DNA from: Blastococcus sp. URHD0036
GTDB taxonomy: Bacteria > Actinomycetota > Actinomycetes > Mycobacteriales > Geodermatophilaceae
DNA: 64,000 nucleotides
Direction: 5' to 3'
Assembly (NCBI RefSeq): GCF_000701365.1
Contig: NZ_JNIK01000017.1
Span: 1 to 64,000, forward strand
The notes under the pieces are model-generated. The model was given only the letters and a program-made list of their open reading frames with translations, did not search any database and was not told the DNA's origin. The first letter of the stretch is position 1; each line of letters starts with the position of its first letter. The position numbers and the translations under genes were made by a program. Of this stretch, positions 41,564-50,013 are shown one piece after another.

Positions 41564-42742
41564 TCAGGTGTCGGCGCCGATCGACGTGTCGATGAACTGG
41601 TTGGTCGCGAAGTCCTCCGGCGTGAGGCCGTCGGCCACCGGCGTCCCCTGCTCGGCGAAGATCGGCGTCGTCTGCTCGATGAGCGTCTGCAGCCGGTCCA
41701 TGTCGAAGTCGCCGTGCGTCTCGTTGTCGCCGTTGCCCGAGATGCCGAGCTCCTGCATGGTCTCCGCCGAGTACTCGGCCACGCCGGTGCTGTACTGCCA
41801 GCCGGTGTCGTACTCCTCGACCAGCTGGACGATCAGGTCGTTCACGGCCGACGCGTCGGCGAGGTAGTCGAGGTCGGCCTGCTGCATGAGCGGGACGAGC
41901 TCGGTCAGGCAACCGCTCAGCGGCTCGAGCTGGTCGGCACGCACCGACACCGACGAGGCGTAGACCTGGAAGCCGGCGTCGTGCACGAGCTGGTACTCGA
42001 CCGGCTTGCCCCAGGCGTCCACCTCGTTCTCGTAGATGTAGGGCTCGGCGCTGGCGTAGCCCTGCTGGGCGTCGGCGCCGGCGGAGGCGACGAACGCCGC
42101 CGGGGTGCCGTCGTAGCTGCCGTCCAGCTGGTCCTCGCGGAGGATGCCCGCGCCGGTCAGGTAGTCCATGTAGGCCGAGCCCTCGAAGTACCGCACCGTG
42201 GCGTCGGTGTCGGCGAGGTCGGCGATCTCGTCGACGTCGGGGTAGGTCTCCGGGTCCCACATGATCATCTGCGGCGACTTCTCGAGCTGGGCGAGGACGC
42301 CGACCGTCGGCTGCTCCGCCGAGAGCTGGATCGCCTCGTCGGTGTCGACGTAGCCGAGGGTGATGGAGTCGTCGGAGTACATCTGCGCGCTGACCGCCTG
42401 GAAGCCGATCGCCGGGCCACCCGAGCGCACCTCGACCATCACGCCGGTGCTGTCGCCGTTGCTGTCCACGAGCGTGGCGCGCACCGACTTGGCCCCGGCG
42501 TCGATCTCGGTGTCGTCGCCGAGCAGCTGGTAGACGCCGCCGTGCTCGGCCTCCGGGTTCCAGTCGGTCTGGATGACGACGGTCTCGGGACAGCCGGCGG
42601 CGGCCAGGTCGGTGCTGCCGATCTCCCCGCTGGGCCCGGCGGACTCCGACGAGGAGCTGTCGTCGTCGTCGCCGCAGGCGGAGAGGACGAGGGCGAGGCT
42701 CGCGGCAGCGGCGAGGCCGATCGAGGTACGGGTCCGGCGCAC
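41564..42742 (-). CDS. ABC transporter substrate-binding lipoprotein, NitT/TauT type
   Basis: A 392-residue lipoprotein. The signal peptide ends in a lipobox (LVLSAC, lipidated Cys23), followed by an acidic Ser/Asp linker. The mature part has the NMT1/THI5-like outline found with SsuBC/TauBC transporters, for example VVIQTDWNPEAEHGGVYQLLG and WDPETYPDVDEIADLADTDA. THI5-like binders take up pyrimidine precursors, taurine, nitrate or similar. With a deaminase upstream in the same direction, a nitrogenous ring compound is the natural guess. It lies 72 bp after the permease gene. Confidence 0.88.
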   Translation of the reverse strand: MRRTRTSIGLAAAASLALVLSACGDDDDSSSSESAGPSGEIGSTDLAAAGCPETVVIQTDWNPEAEHGGVYQLLGDDTEIDAGAKSVRATLVDSNGDSTGVMVEVRSGGPAIGFQAVSAQMYSDDSITLGYVDTDEAIQLSAEQPTVGVLAQLEKSPQMIMWDPETYPDVDEIADLADTDATVRYFEGSAYMDYLTGAGILREDQLDGSYDGTPAAFVASAGADAQQGYASAEPYIYENEVDAWGKPVEYQLVHDAGFQVYASSVSVRADQLEPLSGCLTELVPLMQQADLDYLADASAVNDLIVQLVEEYDTGWQYSTGVAEYSAETMQELGISGNGDNETHGDFDMDRLQTLIEQTTPIFAEQGTPVADGLTPEDFATNQFIDTSIGADT

Positions 42743-42814
42743 GGGTCTCCTTGAGGGGTGGGGTGGGACGGCGTCCCCGGAACCGGGGCGCCGTACGAGA
42801 GGGGGTGGGAGTGG

Positions 42815-43771
42815 CTAGGCCGCGTCGCGGCTGGTGTCGTACCAGCGGCCGACGGCGAGCTTCCCGAGCCAGCCGAAGACGATGAACGTGACGATGCCGA
42901 GCAGCGCGGCGACGATGATCGTGGCGAACAGCTCCGGGCCCTGGAGCCGCGAGCGGAAGTTGTCGAGCAGGATGCCCAGGCCCGCCTCGCCCTGCCGGAA
43001 GAAGACGTCACCGACGATCGCGCCCACGACCGACAGCCCCGCCGAGATGCGGAAGCCGGCGAAGATCGCCGGCATCGCAGCCGGGAACTGCAGCTTCGTG
43101 AGCCGGGTGAGCCGGCCGGCGCCGTGCAGCGTGAACAGCTCGTGCTGGCTGCGGTCCACCGACTGCAGCCCGAACAGCGTGTTCGACACGATGGGGAACA
43201 GCGAGATGAGCACGCAGACGATGACGCGGGCCGGGAAGTCGTAGCCGAACCAGAAGCCGATGAGCGGCACCAGCGCCAGGATCGGGATGCACTGCAGCGC
43301 GACCGCGTAGGGGAACAGCGAGCGCTCGGCCACCTTCGTCTGGCTCATCACCACGGCCCACGAGATGCCGATCACCATCGCGATCGCCAGGCCGGTGAAG
43401 GTCACCTGGATGGTGTTCCAGAGCGCCTCGCCGATCTTCTCCATCGTCGGCCCGTCGAGGAACGCCTCGGTGATGACGTCCTGCGGCGGCGGCATGAGGA
43501 ACCGGCGGCCGGGGTCGAGGAGCAGGTAGGTGACGGCGTACCAGAGCCCGATCAGGCCGGCGAAGACCGCCAGCGGCGCGGCGATGTCCATCAGCTTCCC
43601 GCCGCGGCGGCGCTTCCGGCGGACCAGCGGCGCCGTGCCCCCGGCGATCAGCTCCGGCGGGGCCGCCACGGCGGCCTCGGTCCCCTGCTCGGTCCCCGTT
43701 ACGACGTCGGTCACGACGTTCCCCTCGACAGTGGGCGTGCTGGTCGGTCGGTGGGTCCGCACGGTCGTCAC
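42815..43771 (-). CDS. ABC transporter permease, SsuC/TauC type
   Basis: A 318-residue inner-membrane permease. About 75 variable N-terminal residues precede six transmembrane segments; the EAA-type loop contacting the ATPase reads ELFTLHGAGRLTRLTKLQFPAAMPAIFAGFR (here EAA is changed to the HGA form). It forms the channel of the importer with the ATPase gene, overlapping it by 4 bp (GTGA). Subunit order ATPase, permease, binding protein is common for this class. Confidence 0.9.
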   Translation of the reverse strand: MTTVRTHRPTSTPTVEGNVVTDVVTGTEQGTEAAVAAPPELIAGGTAPLVRRKRRRGGKLMDIAAPLAVFAGLIGLWYAVTYLLLDPGRRFLMPPPQDVITEAFLDGPTMEKIGEALWNTIQVTFTGLAIAMVIGISWAVVMSQTKVAERSLFPYAVALQCIPILALVPLIGFWFGYDFPARVIVCVLISLFPIVSNTLFGLQSVDRSQHELFTLHGAGRLTRLTKLQFPAAMPAIFAGFRISAGLSVVGAIVGDVFFRQGEAGLGILLDNFRSRLQGPELFATIIVAALLGIVTFIVFGWLGKLAVGRWYDTSRDAA

Positions 43772-44541
43772 GAGTGCCCCTCCCGCAGTGCGTGCGAGAC
43801 CTCGCCGGCCAGCGCCGCGAACTCGGGGGTGAACCGGAGCTCGGGCGTGCGGTCGGTCCCGAACGGGACGTCGAAGGAGCCCACGATGTGCCCGGGGCGG
43901 CCGCTCATCACCAGCACGCGGGTGGACATGTAGACGGCCTCGCTCACCGAGTGGGTGATGAACAGCGCACCGAACCGCTTGGCCCGGAACATGCTCAGCA
44001 GCTCGTCGTTCAGCCGCTCACGGGTGATCTCGTCGAGCGCGCCGAACGGCTCGTCGAAGAGGAACAGGTCCGGGTCGAGGGTCAGCGACCGCGCCAGCGA
44101 GGCGCGCATCCGCATGCCGCCCGACAGCTCGCGGGGCAGCTTCTTCTCGTGGCCGGTCAGCCCGACGAGGTCGATGGCGTCGCGGGAGGCCTGGTTCAGC
44201 GACTGCTTGCCCATGTGGTGCAGCTCGCCGAGCAGCTGGACGTTCTTGAGCACCGACCGCCAGGGCAGCAGCGTGGCGTCCTGGAAGACGTAGCCGATCC
44301 GCTTCGCGTCCATCTGGACCTCGCCCGACGTCGCCGGGGACAGGTCGGAGGCGATCCGCAGCAGGGTGCTCTTGCCGCAACCGGAGGGGCCGACGACGGT
44401 GACGAACTCGCCGCGGCGGATGTCGAGGTCGACGCCCTCGAGCGCGACGGTGCCGTCGGGGAACGTCTTGGCGACGTCCCGGAAGTGCAGCACCCGGGTG
44501 TCGGTGGCAGCTGCCGGCCGGGTCGTGGCAGGTGCGCTCAC
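43768..44541 (-). CDS. ABC transporter ATP-binding protein, SsuB/TauB type
   Basis: A 257-residue import ATPase. Walker A is GPSGCGKSTLL, the Q-loop sits in YVFQDATLLPW, the signature is LSGGMRMRASLARSL, Walker B is LFLFDEPFGALDE and the switch His lies in FITHSVSEAVY, all standard for NitT/TauT transporters. GTG start. There is a 115-bp gap to the amidohydrolase gene upstream, so it may have its own promoter while still belonging to the same pathway. Confidence 0.93.
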   Translation of the reverse strand: MSAPATTRPAAATDTRVLHFRDVAKTFPDGTVALEGVDLDIRRGEFVTVVGPSGCGKSTLLRIASDLSPATSGEVQMDAKRIGYVFQDATLLPWRSVLKNVQLLGELHHMGKQSLNQASRDAIDLVGLTGHEKKLPRELSGGMRMRASLARSLTLDPDLFLFDEPFGALDEITRERLNDELLSMFRAKRFGALFITHSVSEAVYMSTRVLVMSGRPGHIVGSFDVPFGTDRTPELRFTPEFAALAGEVSHALREGHS

Positions 44542-44656
44542 GGGCGGCTCCGGAGGTCGGGGACCGGGCGGACCGGTCCGGGATGCGGGACGCCCTCACC
44601 ATCCGTGGCGCCTGTTTCGTCGGTGTGTTCCGGCCGTGAACGCCGCTCGTGGAACG

Positions 44657-45904
44657 TCACGACCTGGACACGGCGGCCGCCGGTGCGATCGGCGTCACCG
44701 ACCGCTGCACCGCGGAGGTGGCCAGGACGCGCTCGCCGGAGAGCACCACCCGGGCGGTTCCGGCGCCGGCGACCGCGGCATCCAGGCTCTCCGCGGCGAT
44801 CGCGACGAACTCCGCCGCGGCGCCCTCGGTGACGGCGGGGACGGGCAGGCCCATGCACCGCCGCGCGCCGGCGCTGACGGCCAGCCACGCCTCGCGGGTC
44901 GACAGGTGCCCGGCGGTGACCAGCAGCGAGGCGGCCTCGCAGGCGTCGGCGCGACCCATGGGGTTGAACGGGTCGCGCAGGTTGTCCCCGCCGCCGCCGA
45001 CGGTCGCCCCGGCGTCGAGCAGCGCGCGGACGGCGGTCAGGCCGCGCGGCGGCGCCACCCCGGCGTCGCGGCCCTGCAGGAAGAGGTTGGTCTGCGGCAG
45101 CGCGACGACGCCGATGCCGGCCCGGGCCACCTCGCGCGCCGTCGACCGGGCCACCTCCAGCGGGTGGACGCCGAGGCTGACGCAGTGGCCCGCCGTGACG
45201 CCGCGGTCGAAGCCGGTGGACGTGACCCGCCGGGCCAGGTCGAGCAGCCCCTGCGCCGTCGGGTCGAGCGTCTCGTCGGTGTGCAGGTCCAGCGGCAGCC
45301 CGGCCCGCACGGCGGCGTCGAAAGACAGCGTCTGGCCGGCGTCCCGGTCGGCCCACAGGTGCGGCGCGCCGCCGACGACGTCGGTACCCAGCCGGATGGC
45401 CTCGGCCAGGAGGCGCGGTGCCGCCTCGGCCTCCGCCGCGCTGAACGGCGCCGAGATCAGCGCCACCACCTGGATGCGGACCAGCCCGGCCAGCGCGTCG
45501 CGCACCTGGATCAGCGCGCGCAGGTGCCGGGTGCCGGCGTGCACCCCGACGTCGGCGTGCGTGCGGATGGCCGTCGTCCCGTTGGCCAGGTACTCGCCTA
45601 CGGCGCGGGTGGCCCGCTCGACGAGATCCTCGTGCGTGAAGTCGGCGGCGATGGCGCGGATCGCCTCGATCGCGCCGGCCAGGTCGCCGGTGCGGTTGGG
45701 CACCCGGTGACTGGTGAGCGCCTTGTCCAGGTGTGCGTGCGGCTCGGCCGGCGCCGGGAGCAGCCAGTGCCCGGTGAGGTCGAGGACCTCCTCCCCCGGT
45801 TCGGCTGCCAGCGACGGCGCCACCGCGGCCACCCGTGCTCCATCGACCCGGACGTCGACCCGGCGCCCGTCCAGGTCCGTCGCGCCGCTCAGCAGGAGGG
45901 TCAC
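44657..45904 (-). CDS. Cytosine deaminase-like amidohydrolase
   Basis: A 415-residue metal-dependent hydrolase of the CodA type. Ligands are present in order: HxH in EPHAHLDKALT (His56, His58), H-x-x-E in LHTDETLDP, His in TAGHCVSLG and Asp in GGGDNLRDPFNP. This matches cytosine deaminase and related N-isopropylammelide or creatinine deaminases. Deamination or ring opening of an imported N-heterocycle fits the adjacent importer. GTG start overlaps the reductase stop by 4 bp. Confidence 0.9.
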   Translation of the reverse strand: MTLLLSGATDLDGRRVDVRVDGARVAAVAPSLAAEPGEEVLDLTGHWLLPAPAEPHAHLDKALTSHRVPNRTGDLAGAIEAIRAIAADFTHEDLVERATRAVGEYLANGTTAIRTHADVGVHAGTRHLRALIQVRDALAGLVRIQVVALISAPFSAAEAEAAPRLLAEAIRLGTDVVGGAPHLWADRDAGQTLSFDAAVRAGLPLDLHTDETLDPTAQGLLDLARRVTSTGFDRGVTAGHCVSLGVHPLEVARSTAREVARAGIGVVALPQTNLFLQGRDAGVAPPRGLTAVRALLDAGATVGGGGDNLRDPFNPMGRADACEAASLLVTAGHLSTREAWLAVSAGARRCMGLPVPAVTEGAAAEFVAIAAESLDAAVAGAGTARVVLSGERVLATSAVQRSVTPIAPAAAVSRS

Positions 45905-46866
45905 AGGTCGAGCACCAGCCGCGGCCCGGCGGCGCGGGAGACGCACACCATCATGACGGCGCTGTCGGCCTGCTCGGCCGGGGTGAGGACGGAGTCGCGG
46001 TGCTCCACCTCCCCCTCCAGGACCGGCGTCTCGCAGGTCCCGCAGGTGCCCACCCGGCACGAGGAGAGGACGACGACACCGGCGCCGGTCACCGCGTCCA
46101 ACACCGACTCGCCCGGCGCGACGGTCACGGTGGTGCCCGACAACGCCAGCTCGACGTCGAACGGGTCCGGCCACACGGGGTCGCCGAACTCCTTGGCCTC
46201 GAAGCGCTCCAGGTGCAGCGCGTTCGGCGGCCAGCCGGCCATGGCGTCGGTGACGGCGTCGATCAGCCGGCCCGGGCCGCAGACGTACACCGCGGTGTCG
46301 TGCCGCGGCGGGCCGACCAGGGCGGCGACGTCCAGGCGGGCGCCCTCGTCGGCGGCGTGCACGCGGACCCGGTCGGGGGAGGCCGTCTGCAGCTCCGCGG
46401 CGAACGCCAGGGTGGCGCGGGAGCGGCCGGCGAGGTCGAGGGTCCAGTCAGCGCCGGCCGCGGCGGCGTCGGCGACCATCGCGCGCAGCGGGGTGATGCC
46501 GATCCCGCCCGCGACGAACCGGTAGCGGGTGCCCGGGGTGACCTCGAAGGCGAAGTGGTTGCGCGGCCCGCGGACCCGCAGCGTCTGCCCGACCGCGACC
46601 TCGTCGTGCAGCGCGACCGACCCGCCGCCGCCCTTGTCCTCCCGGAGGACGGCGATCCGCCAGCGCGAGCGGTCGGCGCGGTCCCCGCAGAGCGAGTACT
46701 GGCGCTCCAGGCCGGGCCGGAGGACCACGTCGATGTGCGATCCCGGCGTCCAGGCGGGCAGGTCGCGGCCGTTGTGGCCGACCAGGTCCAGGGCGACGAC
46801 GCCGTCGGCCAGTTCGGTGCGGGCGTCGACGACGAGATCCCGTTCGACGTCGGAGAAGAAGCTCAC
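45901..46866 (-). CDS. Phthalate dioxygenase reductase/VanB-type flavin iron-sulfur oxidoreductase
   Basis: A 321-residue electron-transfer protein with three domains: flavin-binding barrel (GSHIDVVLRPGLERQYSLCG), NAD-binding domain (AGGIGITPLRAMV, VYVCGPGRLIDAV) and a C-terminal plant-type 2Fe-2S domain (SSCRVGTCGTCETPVLEG and a distant Cys in MMVCVSRA). Such reductases feed Rieske oxygenases, for example vanillate demethylase, yet no Rieske oxygenase gene is in the window. It is the first gene of the leftward unit leading to the deaminase and importer. Confidence 0.92.
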   Translation of the reverse strand: MSFFSDVERDLVVDARTELADGVVALDLVGHNGRDLPAWTPGSHIDVVLRPGLERQYSLCGDRADRSRWRIAVLREDKGGGGSVALHDEVAVGQTLRVRGPRNHFAFEVTPGTRYRFVAGGIGITPLRAMVADAAAAGADWTLDLAGRSRATLAFAAELQTASPDRVRVHAADEGARLDVAALVGPPRHDTAVYVCGPGRLIDAVTDAMAGWPPNALHLERFEAKEFGDPVWPDPFDVELALSGTTVTVAPGESVLDAVTGAGVVVLSSCRVGTCGTCETPVLEGEVEHRDSVLTPAEQADSAVMMVCVSRAAGPRLVLDL

Positions 46867-46897
46867 GCAGAGGATGGCAACAGGCGCGCGTGCCGAA

Positions 46898-46919
46898 CGT
46901 GTCCCACGGAGGTGACACG
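46898..46919. promoter_or_regulatory. Inverted repeat between reductase and FAD oxidase genes
   Basis: CGTGTC (46898-46903) and GACACG (46914-46919) form a 6-bp inverted repeat with a 10-nt spacer in the 83-bp gap between two divergent oxidoreductase genes. It is a candidate operator for joint control, perhaps by the GntR protein encoded at 50014. Confidence 0.35.
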
Positions 46920-46949
46920 GACGTAACTCGGGCCGGTTGCACTGAGCCG

Positions 46950-48287
46950 GTGACCGTCGCGACCGCACCGCCCACCGCCCTCGCCGCCCTCGAGGCGGAG
47001 CTCGTCGACCTGCTCGGCGCCCGCAACGTGACGAGCGACCTGCGCGCCCGGGAGCGGGCGTCGGTGGACGGCGCCCGGATGAGCCCGATCATCACCGAGC
47101 TGCTCCCGCTGGGCGTGGCCGACCTGGTCGCCTGGCCGACGACCGCCGAGGACGTCGGACGGGTGGTCGCGGCGGCGGTGCGGCACGGCGTCCCGGTCAC
47201 GCCGCGCGGCAAGGGCACCGGCAACTACGGGCAGGCCATCCCGATGAGCGGCGGCCTGGTGCTGGACCTCTCCCGCGCGCGGGCGGTGGTCGAGGTCGGC
47301 GACGGGTTCGTCACCGCCGAGGCCGGGACGCCGATGGTGACCCTGGAGCGGGCCGCCGCCGAGACCGGCCAGCAGCTGTGGATGTACCCCTCGACCGCGC
47401 AGTCCTCCCTCGGGGGCTTCCTCGGCGGCGGGTCCGGCGGCACCGGGACGATCGCGCACGGCTCCAACGACATGGGGTTCGTGCTGGCCCTCGACGTCGT
47501 CCACGCGACCGGCTCGCCGGAACTGGTGCACGTCGAGGGCGCCGAGGCGCAGCGGTTCGTGCACAACTACGGCACCGCCGGGATCATCGCGCGGGCCACC
47601 GTGCGGCTGGAGCCCCTGCAGGAGTGGCGCGGGCTCTTCGCCAGCTTCCCCGACTTCCCCGGCGCGCTGTCGGTCCTGCGCGAGCTCGGCCGGCTGGAGC
47701 CGCTCCCCCGCCTGGTCTCCGCCGACACCCCGGAGATCACCGCCACCCTGCCCGCGGACCCGGCGTTCCCGGCGGGCCGCGCCAGCCTGCGCATGATCGC
47801 CGACGAGCGCAGCGTCCCGGCGGCCACCGCCGTGATCGAGGCCGCCGGCGGGCGGGTGGAGGACGTCCGTGACGGCGCCCAGGTCGTGCTCACCCTCAGC
47901 ATGCTCAGCTACAACCACCCCATCGAATGGCTGCAGAAGTCCCAACCGGGGGTCTGGTTCCACGTCGAGGTCTCCGGCGACGCGCTGGTCGAGCGGATCG
48001 ACGAGGTGCACGCGGTCTACGAGGGCGGGCTGCTGCACATCGAGGCCGGGCACACGGTGCCGATCGGGATGCTCGCCGGGGTCTACCGCAGCCCCGAGCA
48101 GGTGCGCGACGGCATCCGGGCGCTCAACGCCCTCGGCGTGGGCGTGCACGACCCGCACCAGTGGAACGTGGACTTCGAGCTGGGCCGCACGATCGAGACC
48201 GCCCGCGTCACCGATCCGCGGGGTCTGCTCAACCCGGGCAAGCTCAACCCGGACTACGACGGCCCCACCAAGGGCGCCATCCGGTGA
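46950..48287 (+). CDS. FAD-linked oxidase (GlcD/FAD_binding_4 type)
   Basis: A 445-residue flavoprotein of the vanillyl-alcohol oxidase/PCMH superfamily. The FAD site is seen in VTPRGKGTGNYGQAIPMSGG, then SSLGGFLGGGSGGTGTIAHG, typical of glycolate oxidase subunit GlcD and related dehydrogenases. The C-terminal end DPRGLLNPGKLNPDY is the family closing motif. It would oxidise a hydroxy acid or amine; the substrate is open. The GTG start lacks a strong ribosome site. The next gene's GTG overlaps its stop by 4 bp. Confidence 0.9.
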   Translation: MTVATAPPTALAALEAELVDLLGARNVTSDLRARERASVDGARMSPIITELLPLGVADLVAWPTTAEDVGRVVAAAVRHGVPVTPRGKGTGNYGQAIPMSGGLVLDLSRARAVVEVGDGFVTAEAGTPMVTLERAAAETGQQLWMYPSTAQSSLGGFLGGGSGGTGTIAHGSNDMGFVLALDVVHATGSPELVHVEGAEAQRFVHNYGTAGIIARATVRLEPLQEWRGLFASFPDFPGALSVLRELGRLEPLPRLVSADTPEITATLPADPAFPAGRASLRMIADERSVPAATAVIEAAGGRVEDVRDGAQVVLTLSMLSYNHPIEWLQKSQPGVWFHVEVSGDALVERIDEVHAVYEGGLLHIEAGHTVPIGMLAGVYRSPEQVRDGIRALNALGVGVHDPHQWNVDFELGRTIETARVTDPRGLLNPGKLNPDYDGPTKGAIR

Positions 48288-48877
48288 CGGCCCCCGGCTG
48301 GGAGGTCCACGCCGACACCGCTCCCCCGGCGGACCCCCTCGAGCTGGCCCGCGCCTGGCTGCCCGCCGACGACGACCCCGAGCGGCCGCGGGTCACGCTG
48401 TCGACGGTCGGCGAGGACGGCTACCCGGACGCCCGGACGGTGCTGCTCAGCGCCTTCGACGACACCGGGTTCGCCTTCCACACCGCCCGGACCAGCCGCA
48501 AGGTCGCGGAGCTCGCCGCCCTGCCCCGGGCCAGCATCGTCGTCCTCTGGCCCGACTTCGGCCGCCAGCTGGTGGTCCGCGGCGACGTCGTCCCGGACGG
48601 GGACGACCAGGCCGCATCGGCCTGGTCGGCCCGGCCGGAGTACCTGCGCCGGCTGGCGTACCTGAACACCGAGGAGCACGCCGCGCTGCCGCAGGGCGAG
48701 CGGATCGCCCGATGGGCCGCGTTCGCAGGCCCGGTCGGCACCGCCGCGTCCTGGGTGGGCTACCGGCTGCGGCCGCGGGAGCTGACGTTCTGGGCCGCCG
48801 CGCCCGACACGGCCAGCCGCCGGCTGCAGTACCTGCGCACCGCCGGCGGCTGGTCGTGCCGCGCGCTCCCCGGCTGA
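48284..48877 (+). CDS. Pyridoxamine 5'-phosphate oxidase-like flavoprotein
   Basis: A 197-residue FMN-binding split-barrel protein resembling PdxH: VTLSTVGEDGYPDARTVLLSAF, FHTARTSRKVAELAALPRAS, and the C-terminal RLRPRELTFWAAAPDTASRRLQYLR. The last block corresponds to the PdxH dimerisation region, though the exact RLHDR-type phosphate-binding end is absent, so this may be a catabolic relative rather than vitamin B6 synthesis. Its GTG overlaps the FAD oxidase stop (GTGA), meaning the two flavoproteins are coupled. Confidence 0.85.
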   Translation: MTAPGWEVHADTAPPADPLELARAWLPADDDPERPRVTLSTVGEDGYPDARTVLLSAFDDTGFAFHTARTSRKVAELAALPRASIVVLWPDFGRQLVVRGDVVPDGDDQAASAWSARPEYLRRLAYLNTEEHAALPQGERIARWAAFAGPVGTAASWVGYRLRPRELTFWAAAPDTASRRLQYLRTAGGWSCRALPG

Positions 48878-48897
48878 GTTCCTGCCCCGCCCGCCCG

Positions 48898-49872
48898 TCA
48901 GCCGCCGTAGTTGGCGCGGATCCGCTCGAGGAGGAAGTCGCCGGCGGTGATCGGCGGGTAGGCGGCACTCTCGATCAGCACCTCGCGGTTGGCCTGGGCG
49001 AAGAAGGCGATGCTGTACCGAGGGCCGAGGTCGTCGCCGGGGCCGGGCGCCTTGACCCGGTGGAAGTTGGACGGCAGCACGTCATCGCTCCAGCGGGTCA
49101 GCATGTCGCCGATGTTGCAGGTGATCGCGTCGTCCGAGGGCTCGATCGGCGTCCAGGCCTGGCCGTCGGCCTCGGCGCCCGGGAGCACCTGCAGCCCGCC
49201 CTGGCCGGCCCGCTGGAAGAGCAGGGTGAGGCAGTCGAAGTCCGTGTGCGCCCCGGCCCGCCACAGGTCGGTGCGGGCCGCGGCCTCCGGGGCGACGGCG
49301 AAGTAGTGCAGCAGCCGCAGGGTGCTGCGGTAGTCCGGCTCCGCCGGGTCGTGCGCGCGGGCGAAGAAGTCGGGGTCGAAGCCCAGCCGCAGCGCGAAGC
49401 AGGAGAGCACGTCCATCGCGACCTGCCAGCAGCGCGCCTCGAAGGCCAGCATGGTGTCGCGGAAACCGGCCAGCTCCTCGTCGGTGGGCCAGCGGCCGTC
49501 CATGAACGGCCGGGTCAGCTGGAAGGACTCCTTCTCGTCGGGCGTCCCGATCGACGGGCGCACCTGCGACTTGGACTCCCAGCCGGCGTTGAGCGCCTTG
49601 TCCAGCGGACGGCGCGCCTTGACCTCGTCGGGCAGGGCGAAGAACGCGGCGGCCGCGGCGAAGGCGCCGTCGATCTCGCCCTGCGCGATGCCGTGGTCGA
49701 CGATCTGGAAGAAGCCGATGTCGGTCGCCGCGGCCCACAGCTCGTCGGCGATCTCGGCGCGGCGGGCCGGGAGGTCGGCGAGGCTGATCCGGCGCACCTC
49801 GCGGGTCCCGGTCTCGGTGCCGAGACCACCCATGCGGGCCTCGCGGTCGAGCTCGGTCAGGGGGCTGCTCAT
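48898..49872 (-). CDS. 2-Oxoglutarate/Fe(II) oxygenase, isopenicillin N synthase family
   Basis: A 324-residue non-heme iron oxygenase. The iron triad is His209, Asp211 (AGAHTDFDCLTLL) and His271 (SNFHRVKAPG), and the 2-oxoglutarate anchor is R285-x-S287 (PRYSIAFF). The N-terminal DIOX_N segment is WAAATDIGFFQIVDHG. The family includes thymine 7-hydroxylase as well as antibiotic synthases, so hydroxylation of a nucleobase-like ring fits the surrounding deaminase and importer genes; that is inference. ATG start, divergent from the GntR gene. Confidence 0.9.
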   Translation of the reverse strand: MSSPLTELDREARMGGLGTETGTREVRRISLADLPARRAEIADELWAAATDIGFFQIVDHGIAQGEIDGAFAAAAAFFALPDEVKARRPLDKALNAGWESKSQVRPSIGTPDEKESFQLTRPFMDGRWPTDEELAGFRDTMLAFEARCWQVAMDVLSCFALRLGFDPDFFARAHDPAEPDYRSTLRLLHYFAVAPEAAARTDLWRAGAHTDFDCLTLLFQRAGQGGLQVLPGAEADGQAWTPIEPSDDAITCNIGDMLTRWSDDVLPSNFHRVKAPGPGDDLGPRYSIAFFAQANREVLIESAAYPPITAGDFLLERIRANYGG

Positions 49873-49903
49873 GGGGTCCTCCGGGAGTGGTCGGCGATAC
49901 CCC

Positions 49904-50008
49904 TGCATGTAACCAGCCCGTCGTTACGGCGTGATGACCGTTCCTGCACATGCAGATACCCGCGGGCATGACGCTCCTGTCGGCGGGCGCCCGGGCGTGC
50001 TACATGTA
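49904..50008. promoter_or_regulatory. CATG-centred repeats between oxygenase and GntR genes
   Basis: Three similar elements occur in the divergent gap: TGCATGTA (49904-49911), TGCACATGCA (49945-49954) and TACATGTA (50001-50008), the last just before the GntR start. GTAAC-N9-GTTAC (49909-49927) is also present. Palindromes of this size suit FCD-type GntR dimers. Confidence 0.4.
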
Positions 50009-50013
50009 TCGCC

